In this document: positions 8,295 through 16,421 of the stretch, piece by piece
How the letters are laid out: every line of letters starts with the position of its first letter
Numbering within the stretch: position 1 is the first letter of the stretch
Origin: Bifidobacterium biavatii DSM 23969
Lineage (GTDB): Bacteria > Actinomycetota > Actinomycetes > Actinomycetales > Bifidobacteriaceae
Assembly (NCBI RefSeq): GCF_000741165.1
Contig: NZ_JGYN01000009.1
Coordinates: 17,038 to 81,037 of the forward strand
Direction of reading: 5' to 3'
DNA length: 64,000 bases
The notes under the pieces: model-generated
The model's input: the letters and a program-made list of their open reading frames with translations, nothing else
What the model was told of the DNA's origin: nothing
The model's database searches: none
Position numbers and translations under genes: made by a program

Positions 8295-9815
8295 ATGGGC
8301 GAGAAGAAGCGTTTGCTAATCAACATGACGGCCACCGCAGTGTCCGTCATGGTACAGCTCGGCGTCAATTTCCTGCTGACGCCGTACATCGTGCGCACGC
8401 TCGGTGCGACGGCGTACGGTTTCATTCCTCTGATCAACACTATCATCGGATATACAGGCATTCTGACGGCGGCCTTGAACTCCATGTCCAGCCGATACAT
8501 CGCATTGGAATACAATCGCGGCAACTACGAGAAAGCCAACACGTATTTCCGATCAGTTCTTGTTGCCAATCTCATCATCGCATGCGCGCTGGCGGTTCCG
8601 GGATTTCTGTTCTCTGCGTTTCCGCAATGGATCATGCGTATCCCCGCTGAATTGGTGCAGGACGTGCGTATGGCATTCCTGTTTGCGGTGCTGAGTTCGG
8701 AACTGTCATTGATGCTGTCGGTATACGGTTGCGTGTATTACGTGAAAAACCGGTTGGAGAAAAGTTCGGTACGAAACATCGAAAGCAATCTGCTTCGTGC
8801 GGGAGTACTCATACTGCTGTTCATGATGCTGCCTGCGAAGATTTACTATCTGACCGCAACCATGCTGATCGTGGCGATCTACACCAATGCCGCGAACGTG
8901 TATTACACCAAAAAACTGACTCCGGAACTCAACGTTCGTGCCGGACGGTTCAGCATGACATCGGTCAAGGAACTGCTTTCGTCTGGTTTTTGGAACTCGG
9001 TTGATTCATTAAGCTACACTCTGCTGGTCGCTCTTGGATTATATTTGGCGAATGTGTTCTTGGGGCCGGCGATAGGTGGAGATTTTTCCCTCGCGAAGAC
9101 GGTTCCTGCGGTGTTGCTGTCTTTGGCCGGAACAATGGTGTCGGTTTTTGCTCCGCAGCTGATGCAATACTATGCGCGGAATCGACGTTCGGAATTCCAA
9201 AAGTTCTTACTGTTTTCTTTGAAAATGTCGGCCACGGCCTATGCCCTACCGGTCGGTTTATTTGTAGTGTTTGGTCGTCATTTTTTCGAATTGTGGGTTC
9301 CCACGCAGGATGCCGCCCATTTGCAGGCCATGTCTGTACTGATCCTCATTCCCACGTTGTTCTCGTGCGGCAGCATGGTGTTGAACAACGCGTTCATTAT
9401 CACCGATAAGCTGAAAGTACCCGCCATAGCTTTTCTGGTGTGCGGAATCCTGAACATTGTGCTGGTGATACCGCTGTTGCTATGGACATCCGCCGGCATT
9501 TGGTCCATCATCTTGGTGCAGGGCATTCTTGATTCGCTGAAGAATTTCCTGTTTGTGCCGTGGTACGCATCGCGGTGCCTAGGATATTCTTTCCGCACGA
9601 TCTTTCTGCCGGTGCTGAGAGGCATCTGCTGTTTGATGCCAGTCATTGCCGTATGCCTCGTCTACGACCGGTTGGTGGCTATCGACAGCTGGCTGGATTT
9701 TTTTGCGGGGGGAGCCGTATGCGCCATCCTGTCCGGAGTGATCTGCATGTTCGTTGCTCTGAATTCAGCCGAACGGATACGAGTAGTGGGAATGATTCGC
9801 CGTGGCGGGCGATGA
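8295..9815 (+). CDS. Wzx-like polysaccharide flippase (MOP superfamily)
   Basis: This 506-residue integral membrane protein has about 12-14 hydrophobic segments. It begins with VSVMVQLGVNFLLTPYIVRT followed by LGATAYGFIPLINTI, the opening helices characteristic of polysaccharide transporters of the MATE/MOP superfamily. These proteins flip undecaprenyl-linked repeat units across the cytoplasmic membrane. It starts 5 bp after the preceding gene with AAGGGG upstream. It completes the set expected of a Wzx/Wzy-type locus together with the candidate polymerase at 966-2150. Confidence 0.88.
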   Translation: MGEKKRLLINMTATAVSVMVQLGVNFLLTPYIVRTLGATAYGFIPLINTIIGYTGILTAALNSMSSRYIALEYNRGNYEKANTYFRSVLVANLIIACALAVPGFLFSAFPQWIMRIPAELVQDVRMAFLFAVLSSELSLMLSVYGCVYYVKNRLEKSSVRNIESNLLRAGVLILLFMMLPAKIYYLTATMLIVAIYTNAANVYYTKKLTPELNVRAGRFSMTSVKELLSSGFWNSVDSLSYTLLVALGLYLANVFLGPAIGGDFSLAKTVPAVLLSLAGTMVSVFAPQLMQYYARNRRSEFQKFLLFSLKMSATAYALPVGLFVVFGRHFFELWVPTQDAAHLQAMSVLILIPTLFSCGSMVLNNAFIITDKLKVPAIAFLVCGILNIVLVIPLLLWTSAGIWSIILVQGILDSLKNFLFVPWYASRCLGYSFRTIFLPVLRGICCLMPVIAVCLVYDRLVAIDSWLDFFAGGAVCAILSGVICMFVALNSAERIRVVGMIRRGGR

Positions 9816-9860
9816 CCTCTTTTATAACCTATAGGGAATGTACGAAACAAGGATGCATAT

Positions 9861-10745
9861 ATGATCAACGACAATACTGGGCAATCATTAGTGATTAGCG
9901 CATACAAGGACAAGAAGAATTTGGACCGTCTTGTCAACCGTCTGGGCGAACGATACAACATGTTCATTCATGTCGACAGCTCCTCCTCAGTGCTGTCGGA
10001 TGACGATGTCGCGAAATGGAACGGCATGCCAAACGTGTATGCGGAAAAGCGCTATGCGATTTCCTGGGGCAGTTACAAACACCTGCTGGCGTTACTGGGC
10101 TTGCTACGTCGTGCGGTCGCGTCCACGGTGGACGGAGGATATATCCACCTGATTTCCGGACAGGACATTCCGGTTCGGTCCAATGATGAATTCGATGCAT
10201 TCTTCGCTGGTGACACGCATGTATACATGGACTGTCGAACCATCGATCAGATGGAGCCGCACCAGAAACGCATGTACCAGCTGAAGAACAGGCTCTGGCG
10301 CTTCAATTATTGGAACAAGATCGTCCATGCACTGCGCAACGTGGATCTTACGCTGCAGAAGAGCCTGCATATCGTCAACGATCGTTTCGGTGACGAAAGT
10401 AATTTAGCGCAGGGATTGGTGTGGCTGTCTTTGCCGAAGGAGGCTGCCCGGTACGTCCTTGATTACGTGGACGCGCATCCGAAATTCATGAAGGATCTCT
10501 ATCAGGCGCAGATTCCCGAGGAATTCCTCTTCCAGACGATACTCGTCAATTCGCCGTTCTCGGATCGTATTGTGCCGAATCACCTGCGATATATGGACTG
10601 GAATCGGCGCAATGGCAGTTTGCCGGCGTATTTGGATGAATCGGATTATGACAAGATCACGTCGTCGGATTGCTTCTTTGCTCGAAAGATCGACTCAACA
10701 ATTGCGGAAGGCTTGCTGAAAAGGTTGGGATATGACCCGAGTTGA
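9861..10745 (+). CDS. GT14-like (core-2/I-branching type) glycosyltransferase
   Basis: This 294-residue protein shows the start QSLVISAYKDKKNLDRLVN, then YNMFIHVDSSS, KRYAISWGSYKHLLALL and YIHLISGQDIPVRSNDEFD. The last is the conserved S-G-x-D-x-P block of beta-1,6-N-acetylglucosaminyltransferase-type GT14 enzymes. Bacterial members occur in capsule and exopolysaccharide loci. It lacks the N-terminal membrane anchor of eukaryotic members and is probably cytoplasmic. AAGGATG precedes the ATG. Its end overlaps the next gene by 14 bp. Confidence 0.82.
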   Translation: MINDNTGQSLVISAYKDKKNLDRLVNRLGERYNMFIHVDSSSSVLSDDDVAKWNGMPNVYAEKRYAISWGSYKHLLALLGLLRRAVASTVDGGYIHLISGQDIPVRSNDEFDAFFAGDTHVYMDCRTIDQMEPHQKRMYQLKNRLWRFNYWNKIVHALRNVDLTLQKSLHIVNDRFGDESNLAQGLVWLSLPKEAARYVLDYVDAHPKFMKDLYQAQIPEEFLFQTILVNSPFSDRIVPNHLRYMDWNRRNGSLPAYLDESDYDKITSSDCFFARKIDSTIAEGLLKRLGYDPS

Positions 10746-11898
10746 TGATGCTTCGCACAGTTTCGTTAGCTGCGAAAAGATTGCAGTGAATGGTGGACAA
10801 TTCACGCGTGACCCCAGGTTTGAGGTAATGCGCATCGTCGCGATGCTGCTTATCGTCAGCTGCCATGTAGTCGCTAATATACCGTGGAATCTGGAAGACG
10901 ACGGCGACACGGTGTCTCGCGCGTTCGCTATTGCTTGGGACCAATACGCCGGACAAATCGGCGTGTGCATATTCTTCTTGCTGTCCGGATATTTTCTGGT
11001 CAATAAAACATTCCGTGCCTCCAGAATCTTGTCAGTCGTCGTGCAGACGTTTTTGTATTCGGCTCCGGTCATCGCGCTGCAGGCTGTGCTGTTGGCCATT
11101 CACCCGAGCGATGGTATTTCCGCCATGTTTTCCAAGGGCCAGCTGTTTCATACGCTGTATTCATCGTTGCTGCCAGTCTTCAACGGCACATACTGGTTCA
11201 TCACTGCATATGTCCTGATGATGCTGGCCTCGCCGTATCTCAACCGGATTCTCCACGACTCGGAACGGTCATCACGGAATTGTATCGTCCTCTTATTGGC
11301 TGTCAGCATGATGCCGGTGCTATCACTGTCTCCATCGGTATGGACCACGTGGACTTACGCGATCACCGTGTATCTGATAGGCGGATGGATGCGCTTGTAC
11401 GGTGTCGATCTTCGTGTGCGTTTCAACTGCCGTTGGCAGATGAGTGTCATATACGTTGTAGCGGCTTACGCCATGTTGTCTGCATTTGTGTATGCTTCGC
11501 TGCGATTTGGGTTTTGGGATTGGTTGCGTTCGGATGAACGTCGTACGTTCGGAGTGATTCCTCTGCTGGAGCTAGCTATTGCCGCGATGTTGTTGATGAT
11601 GACTGCGAGTCTTCGACAGTCTGTTCGCAACGTGAAAAGTGAAAAACGTGGCCACGTCATTATGACAATAAGCTCAAGTGTGTTCGGCGTATATCTGATT
11701 CACGAGAATCCATACGTCCGTGCAAACCTGTGGCGTGCCCTCGGCGCATTGATCCCCGCTCCGGGGAACACGGCGGGCGTAATCGTCGAGACCGTCGCAA
11801 TTACGGCGGGACTGTTCGTCATGTTATCCGCTGCGGCATTCATGTATGACGCAATCGTCGTGCATCCGATTCAGCGCCTGCTCAAACTTCGATCATGA
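10732..11898 (+). CDS. Acyltransferase-3 family membrane protein
   Basis: This 388-residue protein has about ten hydrophobic segments and the family-typical N-terminal sequence RFEVMRIVAMLLIVSCHVV, where the histidine lies in the expected R/H motif. It continues with ICIFFLLSGYFLVNK-like sequence. Acyltransferase-3 (OafA/YiaH) proteins O-acylate extracellular polysaccharide using cytoplasmic acyl donors. It overlaps the GT14-like gene and closes the polysaccharide operon. The start at 10732 has no strong ribosome site and may depend on coupling. Confidence 0.85.
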   Translation: MTRVDDASHSFVSCEKIAVNGGQFTRDPRFEVMRIVAMLLIVSCHVVANIPWNLEDDGDTVSRAFAIAWDQYAGQIGVCIFFLLSGYFLVNKTFRASRILSVVVQTFLYSAPVIALQAVLLAIHPSDGISAMFSKGQLFHTLYSSLLPVFNGTYWFITAYVLMMLASPYLNRILHDSERSSRNCIVLLLAVSMMPVLSLSPSVWTTWTYAITVYLIGGWMRLYGVDLRVRFNCRWQMSVIYVVAAYAMLSAFVYASLRFGFWDWLRSDERRTFGVIPLLELAIAAMLLMMTASLRQSVRNVKSEKRGHVIMTISSSVFGVYLIHENPYVRANLWRALGALIPAPGNTAGVIVETVAITAGLFVMLSAAAFMYDAIVVHPIQRLLKLRS

Positions 11899-11931
11899 TG
11901 TATCTGCGATACGCGTACAATCACGTCCGCA

Positions 11932-12270
11932 TCAAATCTGCGGCACGTCAAGCAGCGTATCGGTGCGCGGTACAACGTGCTGCGGTTCGTCAACGTACGG
12001 CTGCGGCACGGCGATCATCTGCGGCGACTCCTGCGTGACGGTTTGAGATAGGCGCGCGAAATCAAGCTCGTCGCAGTTGTGCACGATCCGGTTCTGCCGG
12101 CAATCGCTTTCCATTCGGTCTGCGGCTCGGCGTTTGTGAACGTGCGAGACAATCCTGTGACGTGCTCTCCCATGCACGCCACGGCCATCGCGACGGCGTT
12201 CTGCGTCTTGTCGTCGTTGCGGAATTCCTCCCGTCCGTCCTCACTCGTCCGGTTCCGCTCCGCATTGGCG
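11932..12270 (-). pseudogene. Frameshifted 3' fragment of an unrecognised gene
   Basis: On the minus strand one frame reads a natural-looking segment (NDDKTQNAVAMAVACMGEHV, then GLSRTFTNAEPQTEWKAIA) from about 12270 to 12110. A second frame continues plausibly (HNCDELDFARLSQTVTQE to DTLLDVPQI) to a stop at 11932. Joining them needs one frameshift near 12105. The open stretch begins exactly where the direct repeat ends, as if the gene had been cut there. I do not recognise the family. Chance open frames are common at high GC, so this is tentative. Confidence 0.3.
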
Positions 12271-12359
12271 ATTTATTTGCCTGAATGATACCGCTCAGGT
12301 GGGGAAACACTGATAATCGTTGGAATTCCGCCAAAAATTTATTTGCCTGGTATTTGCTT
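12271..12359 (+). repeat. 89-bp direct repeat, left copy
   Basis: It matches 13914-14002 at 81 of 89 positions, the differences clustering in the middle third. Each copy contains the 13-mer ATTTATTTGCCTG at its start and again near its end. The two copies bracket a single gene, the AlbA_2-type protein. Confidence 0.85.
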
Positions 12360-12427
12360 TACCGTATGTTGCGGCGATACACTGAAGGCATTGTCTGTCA
12401 GTGTCGAACGGAAAGTAGGTGGGGCCG

Positions 12428-13927
12428 ATGCCCGAAGATTACGTGGCGCTGGTGATTCGACTGGCGCAATCCGTGTCGGAAACGCAGACGATAGAGTTCA
12501 AGGATTCCAACGCTCGATTTGAGATGATCGGACGTGATATCGCCGCCTTGGCGAATTCCGCTGTAGTGGAAGGTCAGGATTATGCCTATATGGTGTGGGG
12601 AATCGACGATTCCAGTCATGCGGTCATTGGAACATCATTCAATCCGCTGACCGCCAAGCGCGGCAATCAGGAGTTGGAGATCTGGCTTCGCGTGAAGCTG
12701 TCCGATAACGCGGAGTTTCAGTTCATTCCCGTGGAAATTGACGGGAAAACCGTTGTGGTGCTGCGAATCTGGCCGGCCATTGGATATCCGGTTTCCTTCG
12801 ACAACGTCGAATACATCAGATCGGGAACGTCCACACAGCCGTTGCAGAAGAACACGCAACGTGAACAACGACTTTGGGATTTGACGAGAACCGGCGCGTT
12901 CGAGGATCAGATCGCCATGCGGTGGCTGAGTCGCGATGAAGTACTGTCCAAACTGAATTGGGCCAGATACTTCACCCAAACCGGCATTCCCCTGCCGGAA
13001 GGCGGGTCGGGCATACTGCACTATTTGATTGCTGATTCGATAGTCAAGCCGTTGGACAGCGGACAATACGCTATCACCAATTTAGGCGCATTGCTGTTCG
13101 CCGTGAAAATGGACGATTTTGAAACCGTTTCCAGAAAGGCGATCCGCATCATCCGGTACACAGGCAAGGATCGGCTATCCGCAACCCGGTCAAAGACATT
13201 CCCCGGAGGATACGCGGACATCGACGCCATACTGGACTACCTGCAGGCGCTGCTTCCGGAACGGGAAGAAATTGACCGTGGTCTTCGCGTAACCGTGCAA
13301 GGATATCCTGAGCTTGCGATTCGTGAGTTATTAGGCAACATGCTCATTCATCAGGATCTCACGGTGAGGGGCAGCGGACCCTTGGTGGAGATCTTCGAAG
13401 ATCGTGTGGAATTCTCCAACCCCGGATCTTCTCTGATCGAGGTATCGCGTCTGGTCAACGATCCGCCGCAATCACGGAATCCGAAGCTGGCAAAACTGGC
13501 TCGGAGACTGAACATGTGTGAGGAAGCCGGTTCCGGATGGGACAAGATCATACGTTCCTGCGAACTTATGCAGCTTCCGGCTCCGGAGATTCAGGAAACA
13601 CGTGGAGATGCCCCCAGTATGAGAGTGCGACTCATGCAGCGTCGGCCTTACCGCAACCTGACAGTAGCTGAACGCATGCAGGCGTGTTATTGGCACGCGT
13701 GCGTGCAGTATGCCAATGGCGATTTTCTGACCAATGCGTCGTTGCGCATGCGCTTCGGTCTTCCGGCCACGTCCAGCTCGCAAATCTCGCGGCTGATATC
13801 GGAAAGCATCGAAGCGGGACTGATCCGCCTAGCTGACGCGGATGCGGCAAACAAAAAGAGGCAGTATCTACCGGCATGGGCGGGTGTCTCAACGGCTGCG
13901 GATATTGCGCAGAATTTATTTGCCTGA
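12428..13927 (+). CDS. AlbA_2 (Schlafen-like) ATP-binding-domain protein
   Basis: This 499-residue protein has an N-terminal AlbA_2/Schlafen-type domain (residues 10-130: ETQTIEFKDSNARFEMIGRD, then IAALANSA and YMVWGIDD). The central and C-terminal part resembles the GHKL-like ATP-binding region of RecG-related transcriptional regulators: LAIRELLGNMLIHQDLT, VEFSNPGSS and MCEEAGSGWDKIIRSC. A winged-helix-like tail follows. Family members are often annotated as putative transcriptional regulators or helicases; some lie in defence or accessory islands. Its last codons (NLFA-stop) lie inside the right direct repeat. AGGTGGGG precedes the ATG; a GTG nine bases upstream is an alternative. Confidence 0.82.
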   Translation: MPEDYVALVIRLAQSVSETQTIEFKDSNARFEMIGRDIAALANSAVVEGQDYAYMVWGIDDSSHAVIGTSFNPLTAKRGNQELEIWLRVKLSDNAEFQFIPVEIDGKTVVVLRIWPAIGYPVSFDNVEYIRSGTSTQPLQKNTQREQRLWDLTRTGAFEDQIAMRWLSRDEVLSKLNWARYFTQTGIPLPEGGSGILHYLIADSIVKPLDSGQYAITNLGALLFAVKMDDFETVSRKAIRIIRYTGKDRLSATRSKTFPGGYADIDAILDYLQALLPEREEIDRGLRVTVQGYPELAIRELLGNMLIHQDLTVRGSGPLVEIFEDRVEFSNPGSSLIEVSRLVNDPPQSRNPKLAKLARRLNMCEEAGSGWDKIIRSCELMQLPAPEIQETRGDAPSMRVRLMQRRPYRNLTVAERMQACYWHACVQYANGDFLTNASLRMRFGLPATSSSQISRLISESIEAGLIRLADADAANKKRQYLPAWAGVSTAADIAQNLFA

Positions 13928-14002
13928 ATGATGCCTCTCAGGTGAGGAAAGTTCAATAATCGTTGGAATTCCGCCAAAAATTTATTTGCCTGGTATTTGC
14001 TT
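13914..14002 (+). repeat. 89-bp direct repeat, right copy
   Basis: Second copy of the repeat at 12271-12359 (81/89 identical). It encodes the last four codons and stop of the AlbA_2-type gene and then extends about 75 bp into the intergenic region, so the unit between equivalent positions is 1643 bp. Confidence 0.85.
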
Positions 14003-14064
14003 CGTGGATGATGACGGACGGTTCGGCTGTGTCTGCGAGCGCGGGTCTTGAGCTGGGGGAAGGC

Positions 14065-14102
14065 GCCACGGCGGAGCGGAAGAACGTCCGCTCCGCCGTG
14101 GC
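14065..14102. other. Perfect 16-bp GC-rich hairpin upstream of ppgK
   Basis: GCCACGGCGGAGCGGA and its exact complement enclose a 6-base loop (agaacg). There is no T-run on either side, so a normal intrinsic terminator is not evident. It lies between the right direct repeat and a likely -10 (TATACAAT at 14161) of the glucokinase gene. Confidence 0.7.
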
Positions 14103-14224
14103 ACACCGTCCCGCGGGGGCCGCAGGGCAAGACCGGTGCCGCGTGTCGATGGCGTTCCGTTATACAATGCCAATGATTGCATATACCCGGCCGCAGATTC
14201 CGGCCAACTCACAGAGAGGGGTCA

Positions 14225-14992
14225 ATGATGATTGAAACGGCACAAGCGTTCGGCGTGGACATCGGCGGTTCCGGCATCAAGGCGGCGCCGGTCGACCTGG
14301 AAAAGGGCGAATTCGCCGAGCCGCGCCTGAAGATCCTCACCCCGGCAGTCTCCACCCCGCAGGCCGTCGCCGCGATCGTGCGCCAGCAGCTCGACCACTT
14401 CGAGGTTCCGGACTCCGCGCCGGTCGGCATCGCGTTCCCGGCCCCGATCAAGCCCGGACAGAAGCTTGACTTCATGGCCAACCTCGACCAGTCGTGGATC
14501 GGCGTCGACGTGACCGAAGTCTTCTCCGAAGCGTGCGGTCGCCCGGTCGTCGTCGTCAACGACGCGGACGCCGCCGGTCTGGCCGAACAGCAGTACGGCG
14601 CGGCCAAGGGACAGAACGGCCTCGTCATCGCGACCACGCTCGGCACCGGCATCGGCACCGCGCTCATCATGAACGGCACGCTCGTGCCGAACACCGAGCT
14701 CGGCCACATCATCCTCGACGAAAAGCACCTCGACGCCGAAAAGTACGCGTCGTCCGGCGTGCGCGAACAGAAGGAGCTCGGCTACAAGAAGTGGGCCAAG
14801 CGACTCACCAAGTACTACGGCCTGATGGAAAAGTACTTCAACCCGGACCTGTTCGTCGTCGGCGGCGGCGTGAGCCGTCAGAGCGACAAGTTCCTGCCGT
14901 ACATCGACATCAAGACGCCGATCGTCCCGGCCAAGCTGCGCAACGAGGCCGGCATCGTCGGTGCTGCCTACTACGCCAGCACCAAGCAGTGA
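14225..14992 (+). CDS. ppgK: Polyphosphate glucokinase (ROK family)
   Basis: This 255-residue ROK kinase shows AFGVDIGGSGIKAAPVDL (phosphate-1 loop), VVVNDADAAGLAEQQYGA (catalytic Asp region) and IATTLGTGIGTALI (adenosine/phosphate loop). The short length and GDIGGSGIKAA-type start match actinobacterial PpgK, which phosphorylates glucose using polyphosphate or ATP and feeds glucose-6-phosphate to central metabolism. Two adjacent ATGs (14225 and 14228) follow GAGAGGGG; either could be used. A strong terminator follows at 15012. Confidence 0.92.
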   Translation: MMIETAQAFGVDIGGSGIKAAPVDLEKGEFAEPRLKILTPAVSTPQAVAAIVRQQLDHFEVPDSAPVGIAFPAPIKPGQKLDFMANLDQSWIGVDVTEVFSEACGRPVVVVNDADAAGLAEQQYGAAKGQNGLVIATTLGTGIGTALIMNGTLVPNTELGHIILDEKHLDAEKYASSGVREQKELGYKKWAKRLTKYYGLMEKYFNPDLFVVGGGVSRQSDKFLPYIDIKTPIVPAKLRNEAGIVGAAYYASTKQ

Positions 14993-15011
14993 CCTTGCAT
15001 CGCATCATGAC

Positions 15012-15045
15012 AAGCTCCCCCGTCAACGGCGGGGGAGCTTTTCTT
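15012..15045 (+). terminator. Rho-independent terminator after ppgK
   Basis: The 10-bp stem AAGCTCCCCC / GGGGGAGCTT has a 9-base loop and runs into TTTTCTTGTT. It ends about 50 bp after the ppgK stop and just before the aminotransferase gene. Confidence 0.9.
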
Positions 15046-15068
15046 GTTGCGCGGCTAGACTTGCAGCC

Positions 15069-16286
15069 ATGCGTTTTTCCTCACGAGTCGACATCAGCGC
15101 GCCCAATCCGATCGCCGCGGCGGAGGCGGCCGCGAAAGCCCAAGGCACGGCGCTCGGCAAGCTCAACGATTCCAACCCGACCCGCCACGGTCTGGCCCCG
15201 GCGCTGGTGCCGGAGGTCTACACGGCCGACCCGCGCGGACCGCGCATCGCGCGCGAGGCGCTCGCCGCGTTCCTGACCGCGACCTACGGCTGCTCGGAAG
15301 CGGAAGAGGAGACGAAATCCGAAGCTGAACCGAACACCGAACCGGTCGACCCGAACCGCCTCTACATCCTCAGCTCCACGTCCGAAGCGTACTCGTGGCT
15401 CATCAAATTGCTGTGCGACGCGGGAGACGCCGTGCTCGCGCCCAAGCCCGGCTATCCGCTCATCGAATCGATCGCCCGGCTCGAATGCGTGGACACGGTC
15501 GAATACCAGCTGCAGTTCGACGGATCGTGGTACATCGACGTCGCCGAACTCGAATCGCTGCTGGACGACCCGGCCGTCGGCGATCGCATCCGCGCGCTCG
15601 TCCTGATCAACCCGAATAATCCGACCGGCTCGTACGTCAAGCCGGAAGAACGCGAGCGGATCGTGACGTTGTGCCGCGAGCGCGGCGTCGCGATCATTGC
15701 CGACGAGGTGTTCTACGATTACACGCTCGAACCGTTCGCCGGCAACGCGCGATTGGCGGGGGAGCGCAGAGTGCTTACGTTTGCGCTGGACGGGTTCTCG
15801 AAAATGCTCGCCGCGCCGCACGCGAAGGTCGGCTGGATCCAGGTGTCCGGCCCGGCCGACGACGTGACCGAAGCACAGCGACGGCTCGACGTGATCGCCG
15901 ACGACTATCTGCCGATGAGCGACATCATCGCGCGCGACATCCCCGCGCTGCTCGACGCGGCCGGCAGCCAGACGGACCGCGTGCGCGCCCGTGTGCGCGG
16001 CAATCTCGCGACGCTGCACCGGCTGCTTGACGCGGACGAGCACGGCTTGGTCAGCGTGCTGCGCGCGGAGGGCGGTTGGAACGTGCTGCTGCGCGTGCCG
16101 AGCGTGATCGACGAGAACGAGCTCGTACTCGCGATGATCGAACGGCATGGGCTGAGCGGCCAGCCGGGATACTTCTTCGACATGACGTCGAACGGATATC
16201 TTGCGATTTCGCTGCTGCCCGAGCCGGACGGGTTCGAACGCAACGTGCGCGCCGTGCTCGATACGGTCAACGGACTAGTGGGGTAA
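15069..16286 (+). CDS. PLP-dependent aminotransferase, class I/II
   Basis: This 405-residue fold-type I aminotransferase shows SNPTRHGLAPALVPEVY near the N-terminus, LINPNNPTGSYV (Asn contacting PLP), ADEVFYDYTLEPFAG (Asp contacting the pyridine N) and DGFSKMLAAPHAKVGWI with the PLP lysine. The substrate is not evident; relatives include alanine/aspartate-type enzymes. Residues 75-95 carry an acidic insertion (EAEEETKSEAEP). The start at 15069 comes just after the ppgK terminator, so it probably has its own promoter, though I see no convincing one. The downstream gene converges on it. Confidence 0.88.
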   Translation: MRFSSRVDISAPNPIAAAEAAAKAQGTALGKLNDSNPTRHGLAPALVPEVYTADPRGPRIAREALAAFLTATYGCSEAEEETKSEAEPNTEPVDPNRLYILSSTSEAYSWLIKLLCDAGDAVLAPKPGYPLIESIARLECVDTVEYQLQFDGSWYIDVAELESLLDDPAVGDRIRALVLINPNNPTGSYVKPEERERIVTLCRERGVAIIADEVFYDYTLEPFAGNARLAGERRVLTFALDGFSKMLAAPHAKVGWIQVSGPADDVTEAQRRLDVIADDYLPMSDIIARDIPALLDAAGSQTDRVRARVRGNLATLHRLLDADEHGLVSVLRAEGGWNVLLRVPSVIDENELVLAMIERHGLSGQPGYFFDMTSNGYLAISLLPEPDGFERNVRAVLDTVNGLVG

Positions 16287-16347
16287 CAGTAGTGGTATCA
16301 CGCTTTGCGTGATGCTGTGTTGATAGCGGCGCGGACGTGCCGCAGAC

Positions 16348-16407
16348 GCTCCCTCAGTCCGCTTCGCGGACAGCTCCCTCATCCGAGGGAGCCGAGGCTC
16401 CGCCAGC
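16348..16407 (+). repeat. REP-like repeat between convergent genes
   Basis: It contains GCTCCCTCAGTCCGC..GCGGACAGCTCCC then CATCCGAGGGAGCCGAGGCTCCGCCAG, built from two nested hairpins. Related copies lie at 17298, 40069, 40149 and inside the gene at 2746-4059. A small separate hairpin (ATCACGC ttt GCGTGAT) precedes it at 16297. Confidence 0.8.
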
Positions 16408-16421
16408 TCTTCACGCGTTTA

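Larger units (their letters stand above)
11899..12427. other. 529-bp region without an intact gene
   Basis: Between the acyltransferase and the AlbA_2-type gene there is no intact coding sequence. It holds a probable decayed minus-strand gene fragment (11932-12270), the first copy of an 89-bp direct repeat (12271-12359), and about 70 bp upstream of the next gene, with AGGTGGGG just before its ATG. Confidence 0.6.
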
